Source of the DNA: Reticulitermes lucifugus
Lineage: Eukaryota; Arthropoda; Insecta; Blattodea; Rhinotermitidae
Reading direction: 5' to 3'
Length of the DNA: 64,000 nt
Assembly (NCBI GenBank): GCA_026260175.1
Contig: JAKCWW010001102.1
Span: 1-64,000, forward strand
This document shows positions 47,759-58,700 of the stretch, in pieces. Position 1 is the first letter of the stretch. The number at the start of each line of letters is the position of its first letter. The notes under the pieces are model-generated. The model saw nothing but the letters and a program-made list of their open reading frames with translations. It searched no databases and was not told the DNA's origin. Both the position numbers and the translations under genes were made by a program.

Positions 47759-48776
47759 GAGGCTTCGGTCCCCTCCAAAATCCAACCCCTGGCGTCCCCG
47801 TCGCGGAGGGGGGTAACGTCTGTAGGCGGCCAACAGGCTATGGTTCACCCAAGTCAAGGTGTGAGGTATCGTGCCGAGGACTGCATGGCACTGGGGTGNN
47901 NNNNNNNNNNNNNNNNNNNNNNNNNNNNNNNNNNNNNNNNNNNNNNNNNNNNNNNNNNNNNNNNNNNNNNNNNNNNNNNNNNNNNNNNNNNNNNNNNNNN
48001 NNNNNNNNNNNNNNNNNNNNNNNNNNNNNNNNNNNNNNNNNNNNNNNNNNNNNNNNNNNNNNNNNNNNNNNNNNNNNNNNNNNNNNNNNNNNNNNNNNNN
48101 NNNNNNNNNNNNNNNNNNNNNNNNNNNNNNNNNNNNNNNNNNNNNNNNNNNNNNNNNNNNNNNNNNNNNNNNNNNNNNNNNNNNNNNNNNNNNNNNNNNN
48201 NNNNNNNNNNNNNNNNNNNNNNNNNNNNNNNNNNNNNNNNNNNNNNNNNNNNNNNNNNNNNNNNNNNNNNNNNNNNNNNNNNNNNNNNNNNNNNNNNNNN
48301 NNNNNNNNNNNNNNNNNNNNNNNNNNNNNNNNNNNNNNNNNNNNNNNNNNNNNNNNNNNNNNNNNNNNNNNNNNNNNNNNNNNNNNNNNNNNNNNNNNNN
48401 NNNNNNNNNNNNNNNNNNNNNNNNNNNNNNNNNNNNNNNNNNNNNNNNNNNNNNNNNNNNNNNNNNNNNNNNNNNNNNNNNNNNNNNNNNNNNNNNNNNN
48501 NNNNNNNNNNNNNNNNNNNNNNNNNNNNNNNNNNNNNNNNNNNNNNNNNNNNNNNNNNNNNNNNNNNNNNNNNNNNNNNNNNNNNNNNNNNNNNNNNNNN
48601 NNNNNNNNNNNNNNNNNNNNNNNNNNNNNNACCTTCGATGAACCTGATCAAGGAGCGGCTGTGGCTGCAGACTTGATAATTGAAAGGCTAAGGTTTAGCA
48701 CAATAAAGCCTAAGGCTGCAGTGCATCCGGAGCTAATGCCGACGGGCCCATAGAAGGAAGAAGAAGAGGCTTCGGT
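47759..48776 (+). mobile_element. LINE-type retroposon insertion with 11-bp target duplication, mostly gap
   Basis: GAGGCTTCGGT occurs at 47759-47769 and again at 48766-48776. Between them lies an insert ending in a purine tail (GAAGGAAGAAGAA). A target duplication plus a simple repeat tail is the mark of target-primed reverse transcription, and a GAA-rich tail is seen in RTE-type LINEs. Of about 996 inserted bases, 732 are N, so the family is a guess. Confidence 0.65.
47899..48630. other. Assembly gap (732 N)
   Basis: Run of N inside the retroposon insertion. Long open frames crossing it are artefacts. Confidence 0.99.
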
Positions 48777-49059
48777 TGCGCGAGTTCTGAATCGATTGGT
48801 AGAAGAGCTTTTAATTATATTTCAATTAAATATATGTGTATATTAAAGCAGGTTTTTAAACTCAGGTTGGGCTTAAGGCATTAATTCTTACGAAAAAAAA
48901 GTACTGAAGGTAGTATTTGTGTCTCATGTTTACTGCGTAGCTTTTAGGAAACATCTTCCGACGCGATAAATATTATAAGGCTTGCTCGACATGAGGCACA
49001 AACGCAAATAGTTCTTCACACCAAGTGCCTGTTACTTTTGTCCGACTTTGACCACAAGT

Positions 49060-49205
49060 GTTAGGTTTCCACAAAATTAGTGAAACTTTACAGCGTCAAA
49101 ATCATGAAAATCTGCTCAGAACTTCTCGAGATTTTACGCGTGGACTGACGGACAGACGTGACTGAGTTATGACCGCATTTCTGAAACTCCCGTTCGCGGA
49201 CGCTC
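49060..49205 (+). repeat. Weak right-end relative of the 530-bp repeat
   Basis: AATCATGAAAATCTGC..., then GACTGACGGACAGACGTGAC, then GTTCGCGGACGC resemble the right third of copy C. Divergence is high. Confidence 0.35.
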
Positions 49206-49811
49206 CAAACATGGGAGAGAATTCAAGCCGACTGACCACAAAAATTGTGCAGAGTAGAGAGTACACGTAATATAAGGGTATACACGAAAAAATGTCCGTT
49301 TTGGGGTTATTTTTCGACTCTTGTCAGTAGCTCAGGTTGCACGGCGTCCTATGGCAAGGTGATGCATGAATGACGAAAATTATTCGGAAGAAGGCCTTAG
49401 TGGCACAGTCGGGGTCACTGTCCCAGAATTAGTTTGGAGGGACTACGAAAAACAACGAAAATCTCAGGATAGGATTTTTCACGGCCGATATTTGAACCGG
49501 GAAGCTGCCAAATACAAGTCCGAAGGGTTACAGCAACACAACAGCAGGGAAGATCGCATTTCTGAATTTGTAATTTGTTCACGATTTTATGTGTCGTGTT
49601 CATAAAGACGTTGCTTGTGCCACAGCTGTATGAAGTTTCAACGGCATTTTCCTAGGGACTGAGGAGTGTTACGGAAGATGTCAGTAAAGGTGGTGATCCG
49701 GCGGAGATTCGAATTAGCCATCTCCCAAACACAAGAACCAAAGCGTTGCTGTTACACTGACGTGTTAGGTCAGGAAAACTAAAGACAGGACGGAAGACAA
49801 AAAAGAATAAT

Positions 49812-50158
49812 ACAAGACAGGCAATATGCGTATAACGTAACGTTGCGGCGCGTGCGCTTAATGTTTATACCTCCTCGGCCATGCTAACAGCCTGACACCA
49901 TTTCACATATGAGGCGCTTTTATGGCGATTTAATGTCGCCGGCAACAATGAAACGTATTTATGTTTTGAGGTTAAGTGTCCGATATTTTTTTCCCGATTC
50001 GAAAGAAATTTGTATGTTCTTCACGGATTTTCGTAAAAAATCCCCAGTATCAAGTTTCACGGAAATCCGTCAGGTGGGAGCTGTACTGATAAATGCGGAC
50101 GGACAGACATAACAAAGCTAATGGGCGCTTTTCGCAACTATGCGAACACGCCTAAAAA
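49812..50158 (+). repeat. 530-bp dispersed repeat, copy D (internal loss)
   Basis: ACAAGACAGGCAATATGCGT, GGCGCGTGCGC, then GGACGGACAGACATAACAAAG and CGCAACTATGCGAACACGCC. Both ends are present but about 180 bases shorter than copies B and C, with the middle much diverged. Confidence 0.7.
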
Positions 50159-50394
50159 TGTGTAATTTTTTTACTGGTCGGTAACTGCCTAAATTTCTGC
50201 CTTTTGTGTCATCATATGTATGAATATATATACACACACGAAAACGTTGTGTGCAGTGTTTTAAATAGCGTATTTGTTTCATATAGAAAACTGTTTCAAA
50301 ACGTAATATGTTGATAATTCATAAGGATTCGGTTACAAACAGGTTTAACGTATGCTGCCCGCACATACCTGACGTATGTGCTTAATGTTACAGT

Positions 50395-50587
50395 ACCAAT
50401 ATGCTACTATCGCATTGTTTTTCCGCAACTCGTTATCCTGGAACAGGGCAGGCCTCAGATATTTCTGGTCCCAATCCAAAAATAAATTTGGGGTCCAAAC
50501 TACGCGTGGTCCTGCACTGCCAATGTACATAGAGCAATGTAAGAATTTAAACGCACAATAAGTTTAACACAAAATCTTAAAGAATGT
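50395..50587. repeat. 184-bp repeat, upstream copy
   Basis: ACCAATATGCTACTATCGCA ... TTAACACAAAATCTTAA, about 97% identical by eye to 50801-50984 and 405 bases upstream in the same orientation. It lacks the 19-base flanking duplication of the second copy, so it may be the older or parental copy. Confidence 0.85.
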
Positions 50588-50800
50588 CCAGCCTCCAGAA
50601 CGTTGGACCCCCATGCTGCCGCATAGCTTGCCATAGACCTAAACTGGCAACACACCTTGTGGTGTTTTGAAATGTTACAGCAAGTGGTAATAGTTACCAC
50701 TGGGCCGTGAGAGGGTGAACAGTTTTGAGTCGCTGCCCTACTTTTCTGTGGGGTCACATGTTGCGAACAGCAGTAACAAATAAAAATGTTGCCTTCGTAA

Positions 50801-50984
50801 CCAATATGCTACTATCGCATTGTTTTCCCGCAACTCGTTATCCTGGAACAGGGCAGGCTTCAGATATTTCTGGTCCCAATCCAAAAATAAATTTGGGGTC
50901 CAAACTACGCGTGGTCCTGCACTGCCAATGTACATAGAGCAATGTAAGAATTTACACGCACAATAAGTTTAACACAAAATCTTA
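50801..50984. mobile_element. 184-bp retroposed repeat with 19-bp target duplication
   Basis: The insert is bracketed by AAAAATGTTGCCTTCGTAA at 50782-50800 and 50985-51003. A duplication of this length points to LINE-mediated insertion. The insert ends CTTAA followed by A-rich sequence. The minus strand keeps an open frame reading MYIGSAGPRVVWTPNLFLDW in both copies. No known gene or SINE is recognised. Confidence 0.7.
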
Positions 50985-51263
50985 AAAAATGTTGCCTTCG
51001 TAATTAAGAGCAGATTTATTTCGAGTAATTCCCCCTATCATTCAACGGAAAATCTATTTATTCCCATTTAATAACTGCAGAAGTAGGAAGCATGCAGAAC
51101 TGTAATGTTACCTGTTGTTTTTTATGAGTGTGAAACTTGGCAGGAGGACACAGATTGAAGCGTAGATATGTAACAGCAGGGTGGATGAAACTGCCCGGTG
51201 AGAAGTTGCATGATATCTTTAGTGTGACATCCCGTTGTGATATGCAAGTAAAAAATAGAGGGA

Positions 51264-51480
51264 AATGAGCAGTCAGTCACAATTGTGTTCATTGGTGTTC
51301 TCCTGTATATTATATTACTTATGTTTCGGCTTTTATCAAAAGCCATCATCAGACATATACAAAGTACTTACCGAAAGAATGCAGAAAGAATGGGTGCCCG
51401 ATGATGGCTTTTGATAAAAGCCGAAACATGTCGCAGTATACAGTAAAATAGCGCTAAAGGTAGTTGTGACTGACTGCTCC
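51264..51480. repeat. Foldback element with two hammerhead-like motifs
   Basis: The arms about 51264-51351 and 51401-51480 are inverted repeats (GAGCAGTCAGTCACAA against TTGTGACTGACTGCTC). Minus strand 51303-51360 gives CUGAUGA, U, a 7-bp stem II GGCUUUU/AAAAGCC, GAAAC, GUA and stem I GUAUAU/AUAUAC. Plus strand 51391-51445 gives the same with the core changed to CCGAUGA and a GUC triplet. It lies between genes 2 and 3. Confidence 0.65.
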
Positions 51481-52099
51481 TTATCCTGTATTTTTGTACA
51501 AGTTCCATAATTTGTATTATTCACCAAATATAATTAGAATGATCAGCTCGGGGTATGGAATGGTAGAGCATGTAGTATGCATGGGAAAGACGAAAAATTA
51601 TACCTTTCTGATGGAGAACCGGAAGTCAAGACTGGGCATAGCTGGAGGATAATATTAAAACTGATCTTCAAAAATAGGGTTGGAAGGTTTAGACTGGATT
51701 CATTTGACTCAAGATAGGGACCCGTGGCGGATTGTTATGAACGCAGTTATAAAATTTCGTGTGCCATAAAAGGTGGGACAGTATGTGATAGCCGAGTGCC
51801 ACGTGGCTGCTCAAGAAGACCTCTTCCTTCATTATTACGCTGATTAAGTTGGGAAAATGAGGTAGGCGGAACACGTGGCGTGCGTGGGAGGTGTCGAAGA
51901 GTATTAAGGGAAGCGGCCATTGGGCCATCTCAGAGTGGATGGGACGGTGATGTTAAATGAGAGAAGATGCAATGTAAGTGGCTCAGAAGATGACTTTTGG
52001 AAACGGAATGACGAAATTTAAATTGTGTGAAAACTAGGAATTTGTCGACCATTTATCAAAGGAACATTTTACCACGGCGTTATATTATGTAGAAGGGTT

Positions 52100-52325
52100 T
52101 TTTTTTGTCTTGAAGTGCCCCGCAGCAGATGCTACGGACGCATCGCAGCCTTGAGGCTTATTGTGCAACCCTGTGTGATGAAGGTGATTAGTTTTTTCCC
52201 TTTTTCCGTGTAATGGAGCGCCGATGGAATGAAATCGACAGGGGAAACCCGAAGTACCCGGGGAAAAACCTGTCCCAGTGCCAGTTTGTCCACCACAAAT
52301 CCCACATGGACTGACCTGGGATATA
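52100..52325 (-). mobile_element. SINE family 2, inverted copy
   Basis: The minus strand has CCCAGGTCAGTCCATGTGGG, GTGGACAAACTGGCACTGGG, CGGGTACTTCGGGTTTCCCC, GCGCTCCATTACACGGAAAA and CTGCTGCGGGGCAC, the same block order as 25862-26130. Confidence 0.75.
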
Positions 52326-53125
52326 CAGATGTTACGGCTGTTGTGAATTGTGATTTACGCCCAGTTGAATAATTTGCTGTTCGAATAAAGTACAGGCCGT
52401 TTAAGATATACACACAGTAGGTCTACGTGTCCTTACGCAAGAATATTCTGTTTGGTTTCTATTTATAGACTATTTTACAACTCCGCGTGTTATATAACTC
52501 TGAATAATGGGATGGTTGTGAAGATAAATTACAAGCTTCGAGGAAGATGCTTGCGTAATTTATTTTAGCTATTGCTGTAGCATCTTTCAAGACGGTCTGC
52601 TGAAGCCTATGAGAATCTTGAGCCATGCCACCCGGACTTCGGGTCTGGAATCGAATCCAAGTAGTTGTAACCATTCACCCTTCAAGGTCGGTGCTACATA
52701 AATACTCATGTGTTACAGCTTAAATTCAGTGAGATGACCCTCGTAGCAGTAATTCTAAATGCCAGCATAGGTCGTAACCTTCATTTGTGCTACATCGTTA
52801 TGGCGTGACACCATGGATTTTCGTTAACTTCGGCACAGTCAGGTCATATATAAAGTACTATATGTGAATAATATATTCTAAAGATTATACATTGATGAGA
52901 TTATTGAGTGCATGTAAATTTCTCGCAGATCGAGTGCAACGGGAGGTAAGCCTGCTGCACAACAAACATAGTGTAATAGTGCTTGTAAAATTCTTAAGGA
53001 AGTATGATGGGAGCATTCAGACTGGATAGAAGGATGTAAAGGGGATTCATGTGGCTCAGAGAGGCCATTGTCTGGCTCTTGTGAACACAGGGACGAACTT
53101 CTAGGTTCCCTAATGTGGGAGGAAT

Positions 53126-53200
53126 TTCTTGCGTAACTGGTACCTGTTAGCTTCTCAAGGACTGTGCTCCACGGGTTTAGTTAGGTAGGTAATTCCTTAT
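53126..53200 (+). repeat. Short dispersed repeat, spacer copy
   Basis: GGAATTTCTTGCGTAACTGG, then CTGTTAGCTTCTCAAGGAC and a TTTAGTTAGG end. Related to 36250, 62268 and 63010. Confidence 0.4.
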
Positions 53201-53264
53201 TTAGTAGGTATTTAGTTAATTACGAACGACTTTGAGCACCTGTGCCTAGTGCTTAGAACTCAAT

Positions 53265-53682
53265 TCTTAGGCGCGTTCGTGTAGTCGCCGTTTAGTTTCG
53301 CCATGTTGTGTTCGTCCGCCCGCCCGCATGTATCACCTCGGCTCTCACTGGACGGATCTTCATGAATTTTGGTATTGGAGACCTTTATGAAAATCTGCCG
53401 AGAAAGTCCAAATTTGGTTAAAATCTGACAAACATATCTGGCACTTTACTTGAAGACCTAAGTATGTTTGTATTGTCGACAACAGTACAAAATATTTTGA
53501 AGTTCGACAACAGTGTAAAGAGAACCCATTGTTGCATTTCCATGCAGCACTCAACAGTTTTATACTGTTGAGAGCTACATGTAATTCAACAGCAATACGA
53601 AGGGAAGGCATTGTTGTGTTTCCATGGCAAAAATAGTTAGGCGAAACTGTTACAGTGTTACATTGTGCGTACATTGCCTGGC
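53265..53682 (-). repeat. 530-bp dispersed repeat, copy E (inverted)
   Basis: The left end AGGCGCGTTCGTGTAGTCGC and CGTCCGCCCGCCCGCATG, and the right end ACATTGTGCGTACATTGCC, match the termini of copies B and C. The interior (AACAGTACAAAATATT, CATTGTTG-TTTCCATG duplicated at about 53530 and 53609) differs from the others. Confidence 0.65.
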
Positions 53683-53699
53683 TTTTTTTTATGGAAATT

Positions 53700-53701
53700 G
53701 C

Positions 53702-53733
<32 letters not shown>
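53700..53733. repeat. (AAT)n microsatellite
   Basis: About eleven AAT triplets. Confidence 0.9.
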
Positions 53734-53735
<2 letters not shown>

Positions 53736-54119
53736 CCAAATGTTGCGGCATTTATTTTCCGAGCAATGTTAAGAACATGTAATTCATGTAAACATACCTT
53801 CAGGCAGACTGAAATTAATAATATCCCCATTTTTATGTAAAAAGCGGATGAAATACATGTTCTTATCCTGGACTCAGTATTTTCAACACACATAGCCGTT
53901 TCACCCGTCGCGGGGGGGAGGGAGTTGTGGGTGGATTTTTGGAACGGGTGAAGAACCAGTGCTGAACGTAGAATTATGTGGAATTGTAACTTTTTATACT
54001 AGTTTTACCCATGCGAACAATTCGCACGTAGAAAAGATAAAACATTTGATAAACAAAAATTTATGTATATTTTTGAAACTTTAAAGCACTTCTCGATATA
54101 CAGTGTCTCACATTATCAG

Positions 54120-54760
54120 TCTGTCGCTTTCTGTAAGTTGTCGATGCCTTTCAATATTTGCAACAGCGACGTTGTCAAATGAAGAGGCTCCGGAAAATGC
54201 CACATAGACCTGACCGTGCAAAAAAACAGGCGATGGCAGATCATGCCAACACGTTTAAGCATCTGCCCTTGAACCATATTGATAGTCATAGCAAGCGAGA
54301 TTTTGATCGGAAATCGTCTTCTGCAGAGTTTGAAGGGAATGGTAGCATCTGATGTGCATGACTGAATCGTGGGTATAAGGATAGTGTGTCTAGAGCCAGT
54401 AACGCCCGCCGCTGTACAGTGCTCGTGCGATCATTTTACGATCATTCGTGTTCCGTTAGCTAACCCTTCACTGGCGTTTGAATTTCTAATGACGTGTTAA
54501 TTTTCAGATTTAGTTTGTGCGGTGGTAAATGTGATGGTGACAAACTGTTCAGAAACTCAATAGGATAGAGCTGTTCGCCCGACTTCACGTCGTGATCTAC
54601 AAAGTCTACCCTATAGTAAGTCTGGAATCGTCTTGGATTAAAGTATTCATGATTCGGTCATTTATTTCGGTGCAGTCTCCCTTATTCGGAATCAGAACTG
54701 CAATGTTGGTTAGACTGTGTGTACAAAGTTCCGTTAATGTAATCCGTTTGAGAATTGACA
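54120..54760 (-). mobile_element. Helitron helicase relic (Pif1-like C-terminus)
   Basis: On the minus strand it reads ELCTHSLTNIAVLIPNKGDCTEIND, matching the AIL-P-N--V--IN block of Helitron Pif1-like helicases. Farther along it reads RFPIKISLAMTINMVQGQMLKRVGM, matching the FP-(K/R)--FAMTINKSQGQT block, and then a VYVAFS(R) motif in another frame. The order and spacing fit Helitron RepHel C-termini. Several frameshifts are evident. No Rep domain or CTRR end is seen. Confidence 0.72.
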
Positions 54761-54842
54761 GTGCTGCTAGCACTGGAGGCCAAGGGAATCTAATGTATTT
54801 CGTGTACTTCCCTTGGCTTCCGGTGGAGGCAGCACTGTCAAT
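54753..54842. repeat. Hairpin with about 35-bp arms
   Basis: ATTGACAGTGCTGC...GGCCAAGGGAA on the left pairs with TTCCCTTGGC...GGCAGCACTGTCAAT on the right around a 16-base loop (TCTAATGTATTTCGTG). It adjoins the Helitron helicase relic and could be a foldback of another element. Confidence 0.65.
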
Positions 54843-55783
54843 TTTTAACATAACCTTTTTGGTTACAAAACAATCTTTGAGAAGGGATTAATAAAAACAA
54901 AGAGATTGCCATCAGTGCCGAATCATAAGCTTTCTAAAAATGTCTGTCTTGAAAAGATCCATTCGGTAGTTCAGTAGATCATGATTTCGCAAGCAGACGT
55001 TAGCGTAATAATATTCGTATATGATATATGAGTTTCGAAAAAAAAGTATACATTTTGGGAATTGGTTGCCATTTTTTTATTGAATAAACAGGGAATTCGG
55101 AATGATAGAATAGATTCCCTATCTCTCACTAGTAACAGAAAGAGTGTTTCTTTTTGCCGCCAGATTCATAACTGCAGATTGGGGGATGCCTTTGTTCACT
55201 CTGCAAACGATGTCGTTCTGTCTACGGCGAGCATGCCGGAGATATAAAAGTACTACTGACTGGTGTTGCTATGTTTGGATTATTTGTCAATAATTCGTGT
55301 GAAAGTTAACTAGGTTAGGTTAATAGCAAGGGACGTATTCTTCGTTTAAAATAATTTATGTTTCTCCGAGACACGAACTTTGAATAAAAGAATACCTGAA
55401 TGCATGCCGCATTTCCCCCGTTTCTTTGTCTGTTTCTTCCTACCATTGTTTGTTTCTCTAAACCTGCACCTTTATACTATTGTGGATAAAAAAATCCATA
55501 TATTAAACCCGCGTTTTAATTCCCGAGAGAAGCCACGTTGCGTGGCGTTATGTCCATAACTCTGATGTGTAAATGCATTACATGTGTGCAAACAGTTGCA
55601 TTAACATTATCATATTTACACATTTGTGCCCGATTTGATCGGCCTTTGTCTGGAGAACAAAGTTGAATGGGGGAATGCAGCTGTTTTTAGTGTTCAGGTT
55701 TCGGGCACGTTCAGTACAAGATTTTTACCTGTTGCAGACAAACTGTTGCGTGATCTTCGCAGAGCTGCAAGTGAGACTTCGCA

Positions 55784-58700
55784 ATGATTCTACACATCGT
55801 AGTGGCTTTGTTTGCCATACTTCTGCTGTACTACTGGATGAACATGAAACCGAAGAATTTTCCACCCGGTAAGGTAGTCAGTGAAGCGACTCGCTACGGG
55901 ATGGACGGTCCGGGGTTCGAACCCCTGTAGGGTTGAGATTTTTCGCACCGTCCAGACCGGCCCTGGGACCCACCCAGCCCCAGTACAACGGGTAACGTGT
56001 CTCTTTCCAGGGGGTAAAGCGGCTGGGGCATGGCATTAACCACCCACCCCCCCTTGTGGCACCAAGGTTAAAGAAGGAGTAGGGCTATGCTTCTACTCCC
56101 CTCTGGGCCATGATGGCATGTTATAGGGCAAACTTTGCTTTGAGGTACACACTAGAGATGAAAATTTATTTCTGCACTGTTGTGTGATGCTCTAATGCCG
56201 AGGCAGTACTGCCACCTCCTGAATTCTTATCTGTTGACACCAAAAGTCATAGTCAAGGGGTACATATCATATTTTGTATTGTGGAGGTACCAGGTACAAA
56301 ACCTGGCCCAGATTTTGGCTGCCCTGTAGATTTTATGCCGTCCCTCAGTTAATCAACACAAAGTATGGTATAATACCAGAAACTAGGCCATGGGAATTTC
56401 TTTCCACATAGATTTTGATTAATTTTTCACTAATGGTATCATTCGACACTATGCAATCTGAGCTACTTAAAGTGTCATTAAACAAACCAGACCTCACTAG
56501 CTAAGAAACTAAAAGCAAGCTTACTGACCAGTCATTGGTCTTGTGAGTTTAGTGGATGCTGTTTGACCTTTCCGCTGAAACACTGTGTTTAAGTAACTTA
56601 AGAATTTGTGTTGTGGGCAGTAGTAGTTCATTCTTTCCAACCTGTTTTTATTTATTTGTGGAAATGTTTTCCCAGTAGTATGGGGGGGGGGGGATGAAAA
56701 TAACGTACACAATACACAGCTGTGATTGACAGAGTTTTTAAATTTATATGCAGTGTGCCATTTGTATAAATGGCAAACATTATGAGAAGTGTTGTATTTA
56801 ATGACGCCATAAATTGCTAAGATTATATAGTGTTGGTACAAACTGATGGGTAGCATGATACTGAGGGTCCCAGTGCCACTTTGTCCACTACAAAGAACAC
56901 AGAAAAATGGCGGCTATTGAAGTGTGCGTATTACATGATGCCTCAGAATTTCTGAATATGAAGTTACTGTCTTTCTTGTTAGTACTGATATTTAAAAGTA
57001 TTTACCTGTAGTTTTTTTAAGTTTTAGATAACGGGGGCATTCATTAATCAAAGTGTTGAGAACAGCTGTGTTCTAATAACAATTGGGAAATATTTTTATC
57101 TCTTCTAAGACTATACACAAAGAAGCAATCTCAGATATTAGAATTATTTGTAGGAGTCAATACAGTTAAATTATTAAACCAACCAAGTGCACTCTAATAT
57201 TCACATATAAGTGTTATACATAAAAGCTCTGACATGTTCCAGCGCTAGTGCACCATCCTCAGGGAGCACAGGCTGCCAAAGCTAAAACCAACTGTCATTG
57301 ATGAGTCACTATTTGTATGGTCCCACAATTTGTTGTTGCCAACAATGCAATGCATTCACTCAACTAATGTTTGAACATTAGTATGAGTAACCAAACAATT
57401 AAATTAAGTTACAGACCAACTGATGCACACTAAAACCACTTTTTAAGTAGCTTTATTATTAAAATTGTTAAAATTGTACCCCTACACGTGTTTCGATCCC
57501 AGGATCATCGTCAGGGGGTGTAGGGGTACAATTTTAACAATTTTAATAATAAAGCTACTTAAAAAGTGGTTTTAGTGTGCATCAGTTGGTCTGTAACTTA
57601 ATTTAATATGACGAAGATGCACGGTGTGAACAGTGTGAAATTTATAAGTAACCAAACAATGTTTCAGGAACTGGGCCTGCTGTCACCTTCATGTGGGGAG
57701 AAGGTAAGAAGGATCCTAGGCTGGTGAGTCCTTTTTGAACACTGGTCCAGTGATAGATTAGCTCTTAAACTGACCAAGCACACTAGGATTCCTCTCTGCC
57801 CTTTCCACATGAGCATGAAAGCAGGCCCATTTTTCTAACTGGTGTAGGGTTAATAAATTGAAGACATTGGCCAAGGTCCAGATTATCAGTCAACTGCAAG
57901 CATGCTTTGTGTTGATCAGGGCCACCATGCATCCCCCTACTTGGCTCGTTCCCGTTCATGCCTGCGAAGCATATCTACTTGACCATGTCTGGAAGCTGGT
58001 TGGAGAATTACGGGCCTGTAGTGGGTCTGCTGCTCGGTTCAGCACCTCTGATAGCCATTAGTGGACCCCATGAGGTGCTGGAAGTCTTGCGCAGGGATGA
58101 GTTTCAAGGAAGACCTGACGGCGAGGAAGTCCGTGAAAGGAGCTTTAACAAACGGCTTGGTGAGCTTGTCTTGCGTGTGGTTCAACCTTAACGCTTTTTG
58201 TTACTTGTTATTGGTGAATGTGGCATGGATTAAATTCATAGCTTGTCCACGAAACTTTGAGTCGTGAAGCTGTATTCTCTGATAGAAATTTACTGACATT
58301 TCTGCAGAACGTTGAACTTGTACCAAACTATACAGGGTCAGATTGAGACAGAAATCTTCATAGTGACTGTCATGGGACCTCAAATCTGGGAAGTCGAAAT
58401 TACATTGATGAACATGTCAAGAGCAGATGACATTTGGGCAAATCCATATGTGTAGTACTAATCTCCCTGTCTGCTATATAAAAACCTACAAATATAAATA
58501 TACACAGCTGTAAATTTCTTGTCTTAAATGGGTGTGACACCAAGAGAAGGAAATAGATAGAAGGCCCCTGAGAATAACATCCTGGGAAGAATATGTATGA
58601 AATAAAGTAACATGAATATGGATAAAGTACATGAACATGAGCTTTATGATTTATACTCTTCAGCAAGTAATACTAATGGTGTTCAAATCAATGAGGGACC

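Noticed and set aside
49366-49605. Possible SINE or small gene around TTTGAACCGGGAAGCTGCC
   Set aside because: A single box B-like string without box A, tail or second copy in the window.
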